A stretch of 42,067 bases of DNA from Nitrospinota bacterium (GTDB taxonomy: Bacteria; Nitrospinota; Nitrospinia; JACRGO01). This document shows, one piece after another, positions 40,026-42,067 of this stretch. Position numbers and translations under genes: made by a program. The stretch covers positions 1 to 42,067 of the forward strand of contig JACRGO010000186.1 of the NCBI GenBank assembly GCA_016212295.1. Direction: 5' to 3'. Under the pieces are notes generated by a model. That model saw only the letters and a list, made by a program, of their open reading frames with translations, had not been told where the DNA came from and searched no databases. How positions within the stretch are numbered: the stretch's first letter is position 1; each line of letters begins with the position of its first letter.

Positions 40026-41720
40026 TCACTTGTCACTCGTTACTTCTCGATCCTTCACATAAATCTCCAGCCTGTCGGACTCGTTTTTGGCAAGGGGAGT
40101 ATGAAACAGATGCCTGATGCCGTGATGCAGGTCCGGCATGTTGTTGACCGGATAATCGAGCACAGGGAATAAGATTTTCCGGTATCCGGCTTTCCCGAGG
40201 AAAGTTCGGAGTTCCCTGGGGTCGCGTTCCCAATATTTCCGGAAGATCATGACGTCCGGCGTCTCCTTCAGGTCTTCCTCCAGATTGTTTTTCACGAACC
40301 CTATAATGACCTTAGCGCCCAGATAATACATCAGGCTGTTTTCCTCGTAATTCGCGGCGATCACCAGTTTCCCTGTGTCCTTATGGTTTTCCAGGATGTA
40401 AGGTATCGCGAAGTCAAGCGGTCCCTTATAAGGATAAAGAAGCTCGTGGACATGGCCTGCCAGTGGTTCCAGCTTGTGCCGCGAATTCAAGCCGAAGCCG
40501 AGGACAAGAAGCAGGACAAGGCCCTTTTTAAACTTCGCGATGGAATCAGGGGAAACCAAGTGGTTCAGAAAATAAAAAATCAAGAAAACGTCCAGCAGCA
40601 AGATGGCCGTTAAAACTGGCTGCAAGACTATAACGTAGCGTGTGAACACCCACGGGGTCCTGGCCGCAGCCAGCAGATGGACAATAAAAAACAAGGACAT
40701 AAAATCGGACATCCGTAACTTTTGCCGGGCGTCCTCTGCCGGTTCCCCGGCTTCACTGGAATGAATATATCTCAGTAAAACTTGCGCGGCCTTGACGAAC
40801 AAGGCCAAATACAGAAATTCATGCTTCGCGAAAAAACCGGCCAGGAAGACAAGGTTCTCCCAATATCTCCCCCATCCGAATCCGCAACGCTCGGAAAGGA
40901 TCAGGGAGATTTCCCGTATCCTGAAAAAATAGATGAATGGAAGCGCCGTGACTAAGGAGCCTAAAAGGACAAGGGCATGCTTCCAAAAAACTGATTTTTT
41001 AAAGGAAGAAAAGCGCTCGAAAATAGCCATGGAGGCCAGGAATATAAAATACAGGGGGTAAAAGGCATGGAAGGCAAGAAACAGCAGGGCCACTAATAAA
41101 ACCGCGTATTTCGTGAAACTGGTCCGCTTGAAAACATGGAAATCCATATAAACCCGGATAACGCAAGCGGACAGAAACACCATGAGCGGGTAGTGGCGGA
41201 CTTCTCTCAGATGCAGGACAAGGGAAACGGAAATCAACCCGAAAAAAACAAAGGCGGCGATAAACAGCGCCCTGGACACTGACCCTGACTGGAACAATCC
41301 GGCAAGGGACCAAGCCAACAGCGCCAAACCCAGAAAACCGGCGCAGGCGAAGAAAAATCTTATGATCGCCGTCTTCCAGTAAACATCCTCCACCAATTCC
41401 GCGAAAAACACCCCTACAGCGGCGAAGTAGTAGGTGAGCCAGGACCCGGCGAGAAAGGCGTCCCACTTTTTGTATACTCCTGTTTTCATGCTGACCGAGG
41501 ATTCATATACGATGTTTTTTCCGTCATGGACCTTGGGAAAGCCGTATTCAAGGACGCGGACGCCGAACATGGCCGTGTTCCCCTCGTCGTTCCAAAACAG
41601 TGGATAGGATATATGTTTGAACAGGCTTACGCAGAAGAGACAGACCAACAATATTGACAATAGATTCAATATCCCGCGCACCCTTGTTTTCTTGCGGTCA
41701 ATATCACAGGCCAAAGGCAT
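40026..41720 (-). CDS. GT39/ArnT-like membrane glycosyltransferase
   Basis: This 564-residue inner-membrane protein has about 11-12 hydrophobic helices followed by a soluble C-terminal domain of about 130 residues. The first periplasmic loop has FWNDEGNTAMFGVRVLEYG, matching the acidic catalytic motif (D/E-E-G/A) of polyprenyl-phosphate-sugar-dependent GT-C glycosyltransferases. YGFPKVHDGKN is also typical of this group. It would transfer a lipid-linked sugar to lipid or protein on the periplasmic side; donor and acceptor are unknown. No glycan gene cluster is visible in the window. Confidence 0.8.
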   Translation of the reverse strand: MPLACDIDRKKTRVRGILNLLSILLVCLFCVSLFKHISYPLFWNDEGNTAMFGVRVLEYGFPKVHDGKNIVYESSVSMKTGVYKKWDAFLAGSWLTYYFAAVGVFFAELVEDVYWKTAIIRFFFACAGFLGLALLAWSLAGLFQSGSVSRALFIAAFVFFGLISVSLVLHLREVRHYPLMVFLSACVIRVYMDFHVFKRTSFTKYAVLLVALLFLAFHAFYPLYFIFLASMAIFERFSSFKKSVFWKHALVLLGSLVTALPFIYFFRIREISLILSERCGFGWGRYWENLVFLAGFFAKHEFLYLALFVKAAQVLLRYIHSSEAGEPAEDARQKLRMSDFMSLFFIVHLLAAARTPWVFTRYVIVLQPVLTAILLLDVFLIFYFLNHLVSPDSIAKFKKGLVLLLVLGFGLNSRHKLEPLAGHVHELLYPYKGPLDFAIPYILENHKDTGKLVIAANYEENSLMYYLGAKVIIGFVKNNLEEDLKETPDVMIFRKYWERDPRELRTFLGKAGYRKILFPVLDYPVNNMPDLHHGIRHLFHTPLAKNESDRLEIYVKDREVTSDK

Positions 41721-42067
41721 ATCTCCCTGGAATCTTTTTGTGAGCTCTCAGCTATCAGCTTGCCGCCCGCTGGCCGCTGGCTGCCGATAAAGACTCTATT
41801 TTCATCCGGTTCCCTGTTTTTTTCAAGGCAAGGCCTTTTTTACCGTCCGGACTCCAACTCATTTTTTGATTATATAGGAATTTCAGCTATTAGAGGGGCT
41901 GCTTGATCCTCTCGTTCCCAGGCTCCCGTCCCACTGCCATTAAGTTAAGGAATTTTTATGAGGCGTTTTTTGGGGTTAAGCTCTAAAATACGTTAGGTTT
42001 CCCGTTAATATTGAAGCTCAACCGTTTTAAAATTAAATTTTGTTATGTAAGGCCGATTTTTCGCAAA
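41721..42067. other. Gene-free right end of the window
   Basis: No gene, RNA or strong promoter is recognisable. Small repeated words (CAGCTATCAGCT and GCTGGCCGCTGGCTGCC near 41748-41785) are of the intergenic repeat style seen elsewhere. Confidence 0.4.

Overview
The window looks like chromosome from an uncultured Gram-negative bacterium, most plausibly a deltaproteobacterial or Nitrospirota-type lineage. This rests on outer-membrane and envelope genes (OmpA, RseB-like, AmpG), both sigma-E and sigma-54 style regulation, paired DUF507 genes next to a PHP phosphoesterase, and many short AT-rich intergenic inverted repeats. It is inferred from gene content, not from a marker tree. There are no rRNA genes, complete tRNA genes or CRISPR arrays.

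Layout. 1-270: start of an IS30-like transposase abutting a broken tRNA-Gly-like sequence. 273-1650: PHP phosphoesterase and two DUF507 genes in a tight operon. 1793-4240 (minus): a sigma-E operon with ECF sigma factor, zinc-binding anti-sigma factor, RseB-like periplasmic protein and a 58-residue zinc-ribbon protein, preceded by a near-perfect sigma-E promoter. 4318-8523: DUF547 protein, GlmU-like uridylyltransferase lacking the acetyltransferase half, radical SAM protein, exported methyltransferase-like protein and a small aspartic protease. 8720-12878: acetyl-CoA synthetase and a HEAT-repeat/receiver protein, separated by repeats. 13093-15235: orphan VapB antitoxin, a TetR regulator with four operator-like palindromes controlling itself and a cysteine-rich 112-residue protein, then a deleted copy of the vapB region. 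15361-18833: Lon and a ZIP metal transporter.

19851-26857 (minus) is a surface and stress block: an ice-binding (DUF3494) protein with seven Ig-like repeats, two tiny membrane proteins (DUF3185, lmo0937 family), a BON lipoprotein, an OmpA-like protein, an ABM monooxygenase and a sigma-54 activator. A sigma-54 promoter and two palindromic candidate activator sites lie between the activator and the monooxygenase gene. 27159-29209 is accessory wreckage: a phage-type repressor pair, a dead tail-fibre chaperone fragment, and a toxin-antitoxin pair whose PIN toxin lost its start and was split by a MITE-like element.

29219-41720 returns to housekeeping and transport: YchF, an ion permease, an MFS transporter, a DUF5674 gene with an unknown partner, three tandem Hsp20 chaperones, AmpG, an M32 carboxypeptidase, a small secreted protein and a GT39-like membrane glycosyltransferase. 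Dispersed intergenic repeats link distant parts of the window: inverted pairs at 5141/18841 and 10990/30593, and a related pair at 1694/12986.
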